A stretch of DNA of 37,721 bases from Streptomyces sp. MMG1121 (GCF_001280015.1 NZ_LGDV01000224.1:1-37721); one strand, 5' to 3'. Positions 1 to 7,066 are shown, numbered from the stretch's first letter. The notes: generated by a model not told the origin, from the letters alone. Numbers and translations: made by a program.

Positions 1-635
1 GGAGTACCGAGGGCGGGGACCTCCGAGCTGGGAGTGGGGGTGGCGGGGGCCGGTGCTGTCGGCGCCGGTGCGGGGAGGCCGGGTGCGGGTGCCGGCGGCG
101 CCGGCGTTCCCGGCGCCGGTGTGACCGCCGGGTGCTGGACAGGTGGCGCGGGTGCCCAGGGGCCCGGCTTGCCGTACGGCGGGGTGCCGTAGGGATCCGG
201 GTCGTGCAGCGGCTTCGGACGCTCGGTGGGAGCCACCCAGGCGGTTTCCCCGGGCACGGCCGGTACGTCGGTCACCGCGGCAGCGCCCGCCTCGGCGTCA
301 CCGCCGGGAACAGACGCCGGTTTGGCCAGTTCGAAGTCCTGGTCGGCCCCGTCCGTCCCGGACCTGTCCTCGTCGGCGCCGGTCCGTCCGGCCGCAGCCG
401 ACACGGCCGCGCTCCCCGGCCGCGCCAACTCGAAGTCGGCCGAGTCGATGTCGGTCGCCTCGATGTCGGTCGCCTCGATGCCCGTCGGCTCGATACCCGT
501 CGGCTCGGAGTCGCTCGACTTCACGTCGCGCCCACCGGCGTCCGTGCGGTCCGTGCGGTCCGTCCGGTCGTGCGGCGTCGGCCGCGCCGGTCCCTCCGGC
601 TCCTCCCCCGGCGGGACACGGTTCCCCTCGTTCAT
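1..635 (-). CDS. HtrA/trypsin-like serine protease, N-terminal part (runs off left edge)
   Basis: The first 211 or so codons of a minus-strand gene; the rest lies outside the window. It starts at an ATG at 633-635, preceded by GGGGAG. The visible part is low-complexity, acidic then Pro/Ala-rich (MNEGNRVPPGEEPEG..., later a tract of PAPPAPAPG type), with no membrane segment and no catalytic motif reached yet. Identity is inferred from position: it is the third gene after an ECF sigma factor and its anti-sigma factor, where actinobacteria carry an HtrA-type membrane protease (mycobacterial sigE-rseA-htrA). Such proteins have a long disordered cytoplasmic N-terminus, one membrane helix, a trypsin-like domain and a PDZ domain. 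Residues around 45-64 are four 5-residue repeats (TGIEP/TGIEA/TDIEA/TDIDS). Gap to the anti-sigma stop is 134 bp. Any other long-tailed membrane protein would look the same here. Confidence 0.6.
   Translation of the reverse strand, partial: MNEGNRVPPGEEPEGPARPTPHDRTDRTDRTDAGGRDVKSSDSEPTGIEPTGIEATDIEATDIDSADFELARPGSAAVSAAAGRTGADEDRSGTDGADQDFELAKPASVPGGDAEAGAAAVTDVPAVPGETAWVAPTERPKPLHDPDPYGTPPYGKPGPWAPAPPVQHPAVTPAPGTPAPPAPAPGLPAPAPTAPAPATPTPSSEVPALGT
445..504. repeat. 15-bp tandem repeat, four copies, inside protease N-terminus
   Basis: Four adjacent 15-bp units (445-459, 460-474, 475-489, 490-504). The first two are identical (TCGATGTCGGTCGCC); the third and fourth differ at a few bases. The repeat is in frame and encodes an acidic 5-residue unit in the disordered N-terminal region, so copy number could vary between strains without disrupting the reading frame. 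Confidence 0.85.
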
Positions 636-769
636 GCTCTCCCCACGGCTGGCCGCGGCCGCGCGCTTCGGCGGCGGACGCGGAACGTCGACGACGCCCC
701 CGGGTCATCGCCGCGGGAACGGCCCTCACAGGATTCAACCAGGTTCGCGGGCCGCGGCGCAGTGGCCGG

Positions 770-1828
770 TCAGGGGGTCTGCGAGGGCGCTGCGGAGGAC
801 GACGGAGAGGGGGTGGTGGGGACGGGGGCGGACAACAGCCCGGAGCCGGTCACTCCAGGGATCGTGGACCAGACGGTGAGCGGGTAGGCCACGGTGTCGT
901 CGAGCGGGCGTATCAGTGGGGAGACGGCGGCCGCACCGGTCATCACCGGCGCGGTCAGACCACGGACGATGTCGCCCTGGGCCTGACCGGTGCCGGGGTA
1001 CGGCACTCCCGGCACCAGTGGCGCGGACATCGAGGTCGGTGCCACCGAGGTCTGACCGAGCAAAGCGCTGCCCTGGGCGAGCAGCGGGCCCACCGGGCGG
1101 CGGCGCTGGCTGTCGGGCGTGACCGCGCCCGCTCCCGTACCGGCCGAGCGGGCCGGGACGACGTTGCTGCCGGTGCCGGCACCCCCGCGGGCGTCCGCGG
1201 ACGTGTCGCCCGGGATGGCGGTGGTGACGCCGCCGAGGGCGACCGCGGCCAGCGACACCGCGCCGGCGGCGACGAACGCGAGCCGCAGTCCGCGCGAGGC
1301 GGCGCGGCCGTCGTCCGGGCGGCCGACGGGATGGATACGGAACCCGCGCTCGTGGTCCACGGGGGCGGGGACAGGGCTGTGCGGCCGGGCGGGGACGTAT
1401 CCGAAGGCGAAGCGCTCACCGCGCCGCACCCCGAAGACGCCGGGGGCGCCCGACAGGCCGGACAGGGCGACGGAGGCGCCGGAGCCCTCGGCCGGGCCGG
1501 CGATGTCGTCGCGGGAGGCGCGTCCGAAGAGTCCGTCTCCGGGCGGTGACATGCCGTCGCCGCCGAGGTCGCCCCCGCCGGGCAGGCCCTGGAGGCGGGC
1601 CAGGAGGCTCGCCGAGGGCGGGGGCGGGGCCGCCTCCGCGAACACGTTCTTCAGACGGCGCTGGGCGTCCGCCTCCGCCTTGCACCGGGCACACGTGGCC
1701 AGGTGGGCGAGGACCCGCTCACGCGACTCATGACCGAGTTCTCCGTCCACCAGGGCGGAGAGCCGGTCTCCCAGGTGCTGCTCTGCGAGGTGCGCCTTCG
1801 CGACAGGTTTCGGCCGGGATCCACTCAC
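770..1828 (-). CDS. zinc-binding anti-sigma factor, single-pass membrane protein
   Basis: A 352-residue protein that should hold the ECF sigma factor encoded just upstream. The N-terminal ~60 residues form an anti-sigma zinc-finger domain with the ZAS signature H-x3-C-x2-C (HLATCARC, His42, Cys46, Cys49). A Gly/Pro-rich linker follows, then one membrane helix (about 181-203), then a ~150-residue Ser/Thr/Pro-rich extracytoplasmic tail. The GTG start overlaps the sigma gene stop by 4 bp (GTGA), so the two are translationally coupled. The zinc motif suggests control by thiol oxidation or by regulated proteolysis, and the membrane anchor would let the downstream protease act on it. Orthologous by position to mycobacterial RseA, which however is shorter and has no such long tail. 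Confidence 0.88.
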   Translation of the reverse strand: MSGSRPKPVAKAHLAEQHLGDRLSALVDGELGHESRERVLAHLATCARCKAEADAQRRLKNVFAEAAPPPPSASLLARLQGLPGGGDLGGDGMSPPGDGLFGRASRDDIAGPAEGSGASVALSGLSGAPGVFGVRRGERFAFGYVPARPHSPVPAPVDHERGFRIHPVGRPDDGRAASRGLRLAFVAAGAVSLAAVALGGVTTAIPGDTSADARGGAGTGSNVVPARSAGTGAGAVTPDSQRRRPVGPLLAQGSALLGQTSVAPTSMSAPLVPGVPYPGTGQAQGDIVRGLTAPVMTGAAAVSPLIRPLDDTVAYPLTVWSTIPGVTGSGLLSAPVPTTPSPSSSAAPSQTP

Positions 1829-2715
1829 GCGGTCGCGCCCCCTCCCCCCAGAGCGGGGACGCGGGCCACGAAGGAGCGCCGCTCGGCCGCGCGGGCCTCC
1901 GGGGAGCGGTGCGCGAGGGCCTTGCGGAGCTGGGAGCGGCCGCGGTGGATACGGGAGCGGACCGTGCCGAGCTTCACGCCGAGGGTCGCGGCGATCTCCT
2001 CGTACGACAGTCCCTCGATGTCGCACAGGACGACGGCGGCGCGGAACTCGGGCGCCAGGGTGTCGAGGGCCTGCTGGACGTCGGCGTCGAAGTGCGCGTC
2101 GTTGAAGAGCTGCTGCGGGGTGGGCTCGCGGCTGGGCAGGCGCTCGGCAGCGTCCTCGCCGAGGGCGTCGAAGCGGATGCGCTGCTTGCGCCGGACCATG
2201 TCCAGGAAGAGGTTGGTGGTGATGCGGTGCAGCCAGCCCTCGAAGGTGCCCGGCGAGTACGTGGACAGGGAGCGGAAGACGCGGACGAAGACCTCCTGCG
2301 TGAGGTCCTCGGCGTCGTGCTGGTTGCCCGTCAGACGGTACGCCAGCCGGTAGACCCGGGCGCTGTGCGTGCTGACGATCTCCTCCCACGTGGGCGGAGT
2401 CCACGCCTGCCCGTCCGCGTCGGTGGAGAAGGTCGCGGTCTGGGCATCGCCGGCGGCGATACCGGCGGCGTGGTGGTCAGCAGCGGTGTCGGTCACGGAT
2501 TTCGGCCTGCCCGCCGACCCGAGGAAGCGCCGCAGCACTCCACCCCGATCCCCGGGCGCAGCCGCACCTCCCCTGTCGGCTCTGGTGGTGTCCAGTGGAG
2601 CCCCTACCATAGCCACCTCGCCCGTTAGCTCCGGATAAGCGGTTTTACGAGAATTTGATACGCGCTGATACAGCTCATGCGGCTGCGTCAGCAGTTGCTC
2701 GGCGTCCTGATCCAC
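1825..2715 (-). CDS. sigE: ECF RNA polymerase sigma factor (SigE type of mycobacteria)
   Basis: A 296-residue ECF sigma factor. Residues 1-105 are a poorly ordered extension; sigma region 2 spans about 111-178 ([20 protein letters not shown], then the region 2.4 stretch [16 protein letters not shown]) and region 4 about 212-265 ([20 protein letters not shown] helix-turn-helix). The chosen start is a GTG with GGGGGGT upstream; an internal ATG at codon 36 (2608-2610) also has a good GAGGTGG site, so two isoforms are possible, as reported for mycobacterial SigE. It heads an operon with its anti-sigma factor and an HtrA-like protease, and a matching ECF promoter lies 45-71 bp upstream, implying autoregulation. 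It is not the protein called SigE in S. coelicolor cell-envelope work, which is a different ECF factor; the symbol follows the mycobacterial orthologue. Confidence 0.9.
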   Translation of the reverse strand: MDQDAEQLLTQPHELYQRVSNSRKTAYPELTGEVAMVGAPLDTTRADRGGAAAPGDRGGVLRRFLGSAGRPKSVTDTAADHHAAGIAAGDAQTATFSTDADGQAWTPPTWEEIVSTHSARVYRLAYRLTGNQHDAEDLTQEVFVRVFRSLSTYSPGTFEGWLHRITTNLFLDMVRRKQRIRFDALGEDAAERLPSREPTPQQLFNDAHFDADVQQALDTLAPEFRAAVVLCDIEGLSYEEIAATLGVKLGTVRSRIHRGRSQLRKALAHRSPEARAAERRSFVARVPALGGGGATA

Positions 2716-2759
2716 CTCTTACCCCCCGTCGCGCATCCGGGCACCGTCTCAACCCTGTA

Positions 2760-2786
2760 AACGTCCAGTCCCATCTGCGGGTTCCC
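2760..2786 (-). promoter_or_regulatory. ECF-type promoter upstream of the sigma gene
   Basis: Reading the minus strand, a -35 GGAACC (2785-2780) and a -10 CGTT (2763-2760) are separated by 16 bp. This fits the GGAAC / CGTT pattern of group-SigE ECF factors. A transcript would begin near 2752, giving a leader of about 37 nt before the GTG at 2715. Confidence 0.6.
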
Positions 2787-2838
2787 GACGCCAACGGATA
2801 CAGTCACGCCCAGGCAACCACGGGGACAGGAGAGGGTC

Positions 2839-3471
2839 ATTACCGGCAACCGGCAGACGAGCTGGGCGTTCGCCGACGCCTTTGTCGCCGAGGACGAAGC
2901 GCTGCACTGGGCCCGTGACCGGGCCCGCGAGGCAGGGCTGCGCTCGGTGTCGCCGGGCACGGGTTCCGCGCTGCGACTGCTCGCCGCCTCCGTGGACGCC
3001 AAGGCCGTCGCGGAGATCGGCACCGGCTGCGGGGTGTCCGGAATTCATCTGTTGCACGGCATGCGCCCGGACGGGGTGCTCACCACGGTCGACCCGGAGC
3101 CGGAGCACCAGCAGTTCGCCCGCCAGGCCTTCCGCGCCTGCGGTTTCGCCAGCAACCGGGCCCGTTTCATCCCGGGCCGCGCCCTGGACGTCCTGCCCCG
3201 GCTCGCGGACGCGGGCTACGACCTCGTCTTCTGCGACGGCGACCGGCAGGAGTACTCGGACTATCTCGCTGAATCGTTGCGCCTGTTGCGGCCGGGCGGC
3301 CTGGTGGTCTTCGAGGGCGTCTTCGCGGGCGGCCGTACGGTCGACTCGGGGCCGCAGCCGGCGGAGGTGCTGCGGTTGCGCGAGCTGCTGCGCTCGGTGC
3401 GCGAGAGCCAGGAGCTGGTCCCGTCGCTGCTGCCGGTGGGCGACGGACTGCTGTGCGCCGTCAAGCGGTGA
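2839..3471 (+). CDS. SAM-dependent O-methyltransferase (class I), probable ATT start
   Basis: A 210-residue methyltransferase fold. Motif I is VAEIGTGCGVSG; the acidic residue binding the SAM ribose is in LTTVDPEPEH, and later come DLVFCDGD and the LLRPGGLVVFEGV strand. It resembles catechol/caffeoyl-CoA type O-methyltransferases but the substrate is unknown. It is divergent from the sigma operon, as in Mycobacterium. The first in-frame GTG is at 2947, but the 36 codons before it have strongly coding third positions and carry the family N-terminus (TSWAFADAFVAEDEALHWAR). Between the in-frame stop at 2758 and 2947 there is no ATG, GTG or TTG. An ATT at 2839 sits after AGGAGAGG (2829-2836), the best ribosome-binding site, and is taken as the start. 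A GTG-2947 start would give a truncated 174-residue protein. Confidence 0.82.
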   Translation: MTGNRQTSWAFADAFVAEDEALHWARDRAREAGLRSVSPGTGSALRLLAASVDAKAVAEIGTGCGVSGIHLLHGMRPDGVLTTVDPEPEHQQFARQAFRACGFASNRARFIPGRALDVLPRLADAGYDLVFCDGDRQEYSDYLAESLRLLRPGGLVVFEGVFAGGRTVDSGPQPAEVLRLRELLRSVRESQELVPSLLPVGDGLLCAVKR

Positions 3472-3566
3472 GCCGGCGGCAGGTGCACCGCCGCGGAGAA
3501 CGGCCGGCCGTCCGTCGCGGAGAACCGTCGGCCCGCTGCTGAGGAACACGTCCGCACCGAGGAACA

Positions 3567-3604
3567 CGGCTGCCCCGACACCGCTTACGATGCCGGGGCA
3601 GCCG
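3567..3604. terminator. hairpin between convergent genes
   Basis: An 11-bp perfect stem CGGCTGCCCCG / CGGGGCAGCCG (3567-3577 with 3594-3604) with a 16-nt loop, lying between the ends of the methyltransferase gene and the minus-strand DUF3117 gene. It probably ends transcription from both sides. Confidence 0.65.
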
Positions 3605-3626
3605 CGAGGACAAGATCGTTAACGCC

Positions 3627-3794
3627 TCAGACGGTGACCTTCTCAAGGGCTTCGCCGAGCGCCTTGGCCTCGTCAGGGGTCAGCTCGACGACGAGTCGAC
3701 CGCCGCCTTCGAGCGGAACGCGCATGACGATGCCCCGCCCCTCCTTGGTCACCTCGAGCGGGCCATCACCCGTTCGCGGCTTCATGGCCGCCAT
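3627..3794 (-). CDS. DUF3117 family protein
   Basis: A 55-residue protein, MAAMKPRTGDGPLEVTKEGR followed by a MRVPLEGGGRLVVEL strand and an acidic C-terminal helix. This is the highly conserved actinobacterial DUF3117 family (mycobacterial orthologue near tagA and folP2). The start is the ATG at 3792-3794, with GGAAGGGGA about 8 nt upstream. An upstream in-frame extension is open but lacks the conserved sequence and is not counted. Function is unknown; it has no membrane segment, signal peptide or cysteine. It is monocistronic here, with a convergent methyltransferase gene on one side and a 371-bp divergent gap on the other. Confidence 0.93.
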   Translation of the reverse strand: MAAMKPRTGDGPLEVTKEGRGIVMRVPLEGGGRLVVELTPDEAKALGEALEKVTV

Positions 3795-4051
3795 GCTCGT
3801 TCCCCTTCCTGAAACCAGCTCATCGTCTGCCGAGAGCCCTCGGAGGGCATCCGCGGTTCCGGAACGGACACGCGACACCGGCATCGAACACATTGCTTCC
3901 CAGCCATTATCCCGCATCGCAGGACCCGATGACCAACATCAGTCGGCATCGCTTGGGCAACGCACGCGAGCAAAACCACCCAATTCGGGGATGTGACTGC
4001 GATACTGCGCCACCGCACGGACGCACACCGGCCGACTCCGCTCCGTTTTTC

Positions 4052-4067
4052 TTTGACGCAGGTCACA
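4052..4067 (+). promoter_or_regulatory. possible CRP-like binding site
   Basis: TTTGACGCAGGTCACA matches the CRP-type TGTGA-N6-TCACA at 9 of the 10 defined positions. It also contains TTGACG, a plausible -35 element, though no clear -10 stands 17-18 bp downstream. About 100 bp before the hydratase start. Confidence 0.3.
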
Positions 4068-4120
4068 CGTCCGGTCCGGCTCTTGGACGACGATCTCCGC
4101 CATGCTGTCCTTCACACACG

Positions 4121-4140
4121 GACGTACCGCGCGGTACGTC
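4121..4140. promoter_or_regulatory. perfect 20-bp palindrome, likely repressor operator
   Basis: GACGTACCGCGCGGTACGTC reads identically on both strands without interruption. It ends 25 bp before the ATG of the enoyl-CoA hydratase gene, where a bound repressor would block the promoter or early elongation. Size and symmetry are those of TetR-family operators, which often control acyl-CoA metabolism genes in actinobacteria. No TetR gene lies in the window. Confidence 0.6.
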
Positions 4141-4165
4141 ACCCGCACTCCGGAGGGGATGTCCC

Positions 4166-4969
4166 ATGGCCGACACCGTGCTCTACGAGGTGAGCGACGG
4201 ACTCGCGACGATCACGCTGAACCGCCCCGAGGCCATGAACGCGCTGAACGTCGCGACCAAGGTCGCCCTGCGGGAGGCGGCGGAATCCGCGGCCGCAGAC
4301 ACGGCCGTACGAGCGATCCTGCTGACCGCCGCCGGGGACCGGGCGTTCTGCGTGGGCCAGGACCTCAAGGAGCACATCGGGCTGCTCGCGGCCGACCGCG
4401 AGACGGGGGCCGGGCAGACGATGAGCACGGTCAAGGAGCACTACAACCCGATCGTGACGGCTCTCGCCGGGGCGCCGAAGCCGGTGGTCGCCGCGGTGAA
4501 CGGCGTCGCGGCCGGGGCCGGCTTCGGCTTCGCGCTCGCCGCGGACTACCGGGTGGTGGCCGACACGGCGGCCTTCAACACCTCCTTCGCCGGCGTCGCG
4601 CTGACCGCCGACTCCGGCATCTCCTGGACCCTGCCCCGGGTCATCGGCCCGAGCCGCGCCGCCGACCTGCTGCTCTTCCCGCGCAGCATCAGTGCCGAAG
4701 ACGCGCTGGAGCTGGGGATCGCCAACCGGGTCGTGCCCTCGGCGGAGCTGCGCGCGGAGGCCGAGAAGGTGGCGCGGAAGCTGGCCGAGGGGCCGACGGT
4801 GGCCTACGCGGCGATCAAGGAGGCGGTGGCCTACGGGCTGTCGCACTCGCTGGTGGAGACGCTGGCGAAGGAGGACGAGCTGCAGACCCGGGCGGGGCGG
4901 TCCGAGGACCACGCGATCGCCGTGCAGGCGTTCGTGAACAAGGAGAAGCCCAAGTATCTGGGACGTTGA
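4166..4969 (+). CDS. enoyl-CoA hydratase/isomerase family protein, PaaG-like
   Basis: A 267-residue crotonase-fold protein acting on acyl-CoA thioesters in the cytoplasm. The N-terminal ITLNRPEAMNAL, the oxyanion-hole segment AFCVGQDL and the GVAAGAGFGFALAADYR segment are all present. Both glutamates of true enoyl-CoA hydratases are absent: GGGCEL is GAGFGF and the QPEI segment is TSFAGV. Instead there is Asp149 in LTADSGISWTLPR, the position used by PaaG-type 1,2-epoxyphenylacetyl-CoA isomerases, so an isomerase role is more likely than hydration. The start is the ATG at 4166 with GGAGGGG 8-14 nt upstream. It appears monocistronic, ending at a hairpin shared with the convergent glycosylase gene, and a palindromic operator lies directly upstream. 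No other phenylacetate genes are nearby. Confidence 0.88.
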   Translation: MADTVLYEVSDGLATITLNRPEAMNALNVATKVALREAAESAAADTAVRAILLTAAGDRAFCVGQDLKEHIGLLAADRETGAGQTMSTVKEHYNPIVTALAGAPKPVVAAVNGVAAGAGFGFALAADYRVVADTAAFNTSFAGVALTADSGISWTLPRVIGPSRAADLLLFPRSISAEDALELGIANRVVPSAELRAEAEKVARKLAEGPTVAYAAIKEAVAYGLSHSLVETLAKEDELQTRAGRSEDHAIAVQAFVNKEKPKYLGR

Positions 4970-5000
4970 GTCCGTCGTACCCGGGGCGGTGACGCGCCGC

Positions 5001-5041
5001 GGGGAGCCGCGGGTGCGCCGCGGTCGCCCGCGCGGCTCCCC
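5001..5041. terminator. bidirectional terminator-like hairpin
   Basis: An 11-bp perfect stem GGGGAGCCGCG / CGCGGCTCCCC (5001-5011 with 5031-5041) and a 19-nt GC-rich loop. It lies between the convergent hydratase and glycosylase genes and has no T-run, as is usual in Streptomyces. Confidence 0.65.
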
Positions 5042-5048
5042 GCCGCCC

Positions 5049-5636
5049 CTACCGGGCGGCTCTCGCCACGCAGGCTTGCAAGTGGTCGTTGACCAGGCCG
5101 CACGCCTGCATCAGGGCGTACGCCGTCGTCGGGCCCACGAATCTGAGGCCACGCTTCTTCAAGGCCTTCGACAGCGCCGTGGACTCGTCAGTGACCGCCG
5201 GGACGTCGGCGAGCGTCTTGGGAACCGGTCGACTGCCCGGGTCCGGGGCGTGGGACCAGACCAGCTCGTCCAGCTCCCCCTGCGCCCAGTCGGCGAGCAC
5301 GCGCGCGTTGGCGAGTGTCGCGTCGATCTTGGCGCGGTTGCGGATGATGCCCGCGTCGGCGAGCAGCCGCTCGCGGTCCTCGTCCGTGAAGGCGGCGATC
5401 TTCTCGATGCGGAAGCCGGCGAAGGCCGCGCGGAAACCGGGGCGGCGGCGCAGGATCGTGATCCAGGACAGGCCCGACTGGAAGGCCTCCAGGCTGATCC
5501 GCTCGAAGAGGGCGTCGTCGCCGTGGACCGGGCGGCCCCACTCCTCGTCGTGGTACGACACGTAGTCCTCGGTGGACAGGGCCCACGGACAGCGCAGGGC
5601 GCCGTCGGGCCCTGCGAGGGCTGCTCCGTCGCTCAT
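5049..5636 (-). CDS. tag: DNA-3-methyladenine glycosylase I
   Basis: A 195-residue base-excision repair enzyme removing 3-methyladenine from alkylated DNA. It aligns along its whole length with E. coli Tag: RCPWALSTEDYVSYHDEEWG at the start, QSGLSWITILRRRPGFRAAF, AGIIRNRAKI, LSKALKKRGLRFVGPTTAYA and ACGLVNDHLQAC. The four zinc-snap ligands are kept: Cys16, His29, and the His and second Cys of NDHLQAC near the C-terminus. The start is the ATG at 5634-5636 with AGGAGGAG upstream; it overlaps the stop of the upstream membrane-protein gene (ATGA), so both are translated from one mRNA. Product length is normal for the family. Confidence 0.95.
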   Translation of the reverse strand: MSDGAALAGPDGALRCPWALSTEDYVSYHDEEWGRPVHGDDALFERISLEAFQSGLSWITILRRRPGFRAAFAGFRIEKIAAFTDEDRERLLADAGIIRNRAKIDATLANARVLADWAQGELDELVWSHAPDPGSRPVPKTLADVPAVTDESTALSKALKKRGLRFVGPTTAYALMQACGLVNDHLQACVARAAR

Positions 5637-5992
5637 CGCCGCTCCTCCTGCTGCTGCTCGGGCTTGTCCTGGCGGGGGTGCGCGGCGGCGGCCCGGGCTC
5701 CGGCGAGCGCCGATTCCAGATCGGAGATACGGGAGTCCCGCTCGGCGAGTTCGGCGGCGAGGCGGCCGAGGGCGTCGTCGACGTCCGCCATGCGGTAGCC
5801 GCGCGGGGCCACCGGGAAGCGGAGGCTCTCCACGTCCGCGCGGTCCACCGGGCGGTCCGCGGGCAGCGGGTCCTGGAGCCGCTCCGGCGCCACCTCCGGC
5901 AGCGGGCCGCTCTCGCCGCCGCCCACCACGGCGAGTGTCACCGCGGCGACCACGACGGCCAGCGCGATGACCAGGAACAAGAACATCACCAT
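5633..5992 (-). CDS. small membrane protein with DivIVA-like segment
   Basis: With the ATG at 5990-5992 the protein has 119 residues: an immediate membrane helix (MVMFLFLVIALAVVVAAVTL), a linker, then a DivIVA-type motif (LRFPVAPRGYRMADVDDAL) leading into a short coiled coil (AAELAERDSRISDLESAL) and a Gln/Glu-rich tail. The DivIVA motif recurs in actinobacterial proteins tied to polar growth and septation; here only one short copy exists. An alternative ATG at 6052 would add 20 residues but has no better ribosome-binding site, and a 9-bp inverted repeat would then fall in the coding sequence. The stop overlaps the tag start by 4 bp. Exact role unknown. Confidence 0.8.
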   Translation of the reverse strand: MVMFLFLVIALAVVVAAVTLAVVGGGESGPLPEVAPERLQDPLPADRPVDRADVESLRFPVAPRGYRMADVDDALGRLAAELAERDSRISDLESALAGARAAAAHPRQDKPEQQQEERR

Positions 5993-6027
5993 TGCCAGGG
6001 TTCCCCACGCTCGGTGCCGGACGCTGA

Positions 6028-6067
6028 AACTGTCAGGGTCCGATCGTGCCATGCGAGTCTGACAGTT
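6028..6067. promoter_or_regulatory. 9-bp inverted repeat in divergent region
   Basis: AACTGTCAG (6028-6036) and CTGACAGTT (6059-6067) form 9-bp arms 22 bp apart, between the divergent DivIVA-like gene (start 5992) and the FolP2 gene (start 6118). The wide spacing fits two bound dimers or a regulator making a loop better than a simple operator. Regulator unknown. Confidence 0.4.
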
Positions 6068-6117
6068 AGGGTCGCAGGCGGCCGTACTGCGGGACGTACT
6101 AGGAGAGGTCACAGCGG

Positions 6118-6978
6118 ATGCTCAGGCTGGGCAGGCGGGAATTCGGGCCCCAGGAGCCGGTGATCATGGCGATCGTGAACCGGACCCCCGACTCCTTCTA
6201 CGACCAGGGGGCCACCTTCCGCGACGAGCCCGCCCTCGCGCGCGTGGAGCAGGCCGTGGCCGAGGGTGCCGCGATCATCGACATCGGCGGGGTGAAGGCC
6301 GGGCCGGGCGAGGAGGTCACGGCCGAGGAGGAGGCACGGCGGACGGTCGGCTTCGTGGCGGAGGTACGGCGGCGCTTCCCGGACGTGATCATCAGCGTGG
6401 ACACCTGGCGGGCCGAGGTCGGCGAGGCGGTGTGCGAGGCGGGCGCGGATCTGCTGAACGACGCGTGGGGCGGGGTGGACCCCGGGCTGGCGGAGGTCGC
6501 GGCGCGGTACGGGGTGGGGCTGGTGTGCACGCACGCGGGTGGTGTGCAGCCGCGTACCCGCCCCCATCGGGTGACGTACGACGACGTCGTGGCCGACATC
6601 CTGGACGTGACCCTGGGGCTGGCCGAGCGGGCGGTCGCGCTGGGGGTGCCGCGGGAGTCGGTGCTGATCGATCCCGGGCACGACTTCGGCAAGAACACGC
6701 GGCACAGCCTGGAGGCGACGCGGCGGCTGCCCGAGATGGTCGCGACGGGCTGGCCGGTGCTGGTCTCGCTGTCCAACAAGGACTTCGTCGGCGAGACGCT
6801 GGACCGGCCGGTGAAGGAACGGTTGATCGGTACGTTGGCGACGACGGCGGTGTCGGCATGGCTCGGGGCGCGGGTGTACCGGGTCCATGAGGTGGCCGAG
6901 ACCCGACAGGTACTGGAGATGACCGCGTCGATCGCCGGCCACCGCCCCCCTGCTGTAGCCCGCCGGGGCCTGGCCTGA
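6118..6978 (+). CDS. folP2: dihydropteroate synthase-like protein, FolP2 type
   Basis: A 286-residue TIM-barrel protein of the DHPS family, which in its true members joins p-aminobenzoate to 6-hydroxymethyl-dihydropterin diphosphate in folate synthesis. The opening (MAIVNRTPDSFYDQGATF), ISVDTWRAEV, LLNDAWGG, the VLIDPGHDFGKNTRHSLE segment and YRVHEVAETRQVLEM are clear. It matches mycobacterial FolP2 rather than FolP1: the conserved DHPS STRPG loop is replaced by VKAGPG and the NVTPDSF motif by NRTPDSF. FolP2 has been reported to lack DHPS activity, so the catalytic assignment is doubtful. The start is the ATG at 6118 with AGGAGAGG upstream. It ends just before a strong hairpin. Its neighbourhood (tag, DUF3117, LOG gene) mirrors the mycobacterial folP2 region. 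Confidence 0.85.
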   Translation: MLRLGRREFGPQEPVIMAIVNRTPDSFYDQGATFRDEPALARVEQAVAEGAAIIDIGGVKAGPGEEVTAEEEARRTVGFVAEVRRRFPDVIISVDTWRAEVGEAVCEAGADLLNDAWGGVDPGLAEVAARYGVGLVCTHAGGVQPRTRPHRVTYDDVVADILDVTLGLAERAVALGVPRESVLIDPGHDFGKNTRHSLEATRRLPEMVATGWPVLVSLSNKDFVGETLDRPVKERLIGTLATTAVSAWLGARVYRVHEVAETRQVLEMTASIAGHRPPAVARRGLA

Positions 6979-6982
6979 CCCG

Positions 6983-7030
6983 CCCGTGCCCACCCTCCGG
7001 CCGACCGGGTCGGTGGAGGGTGGGCACGGG
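6983..7030. terminator. strong bidirectional terminator hairpin
   Basis: A 16-bp perfect stem (CCCGTGCCCACCCTCC at 6983-6998 pairing with 7015-7030). The 16-nt loop can itself pair as CCGACC / GGTCGG. It starts 5 bp after the FolP2 stop and 37 bp from the end of the convergent LOG-family gene, so it should serve both. Confidence 0.85.
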
Positions 7031-7066
7031 TCGGATGCCGGGGGCGGAGCCCCCCGGTGTCGGCAG

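Larger units (their letters stand above)
3795..4165. other. 371-bp divergent intergenic region
   Basis: Region between DUF3117 (leftward) and the enoyl-CoA hydratase gene (rightward). Codon-like bias is lost and AT content is above the window average around 3885-4060. No gene is supported. It holds a CRP-like site at 4052-4067 and a 20-bp perfect palindrome at 4121-4140, both placed to act on the rightward gene. Confidence 0.7.

Noticed and set aside
298..738. 146-codon minus-strand frame before and inside the protease gene
   Set aside because: Overlaps the better-supported protease start; Arg/Gly-rich composition with no family features.
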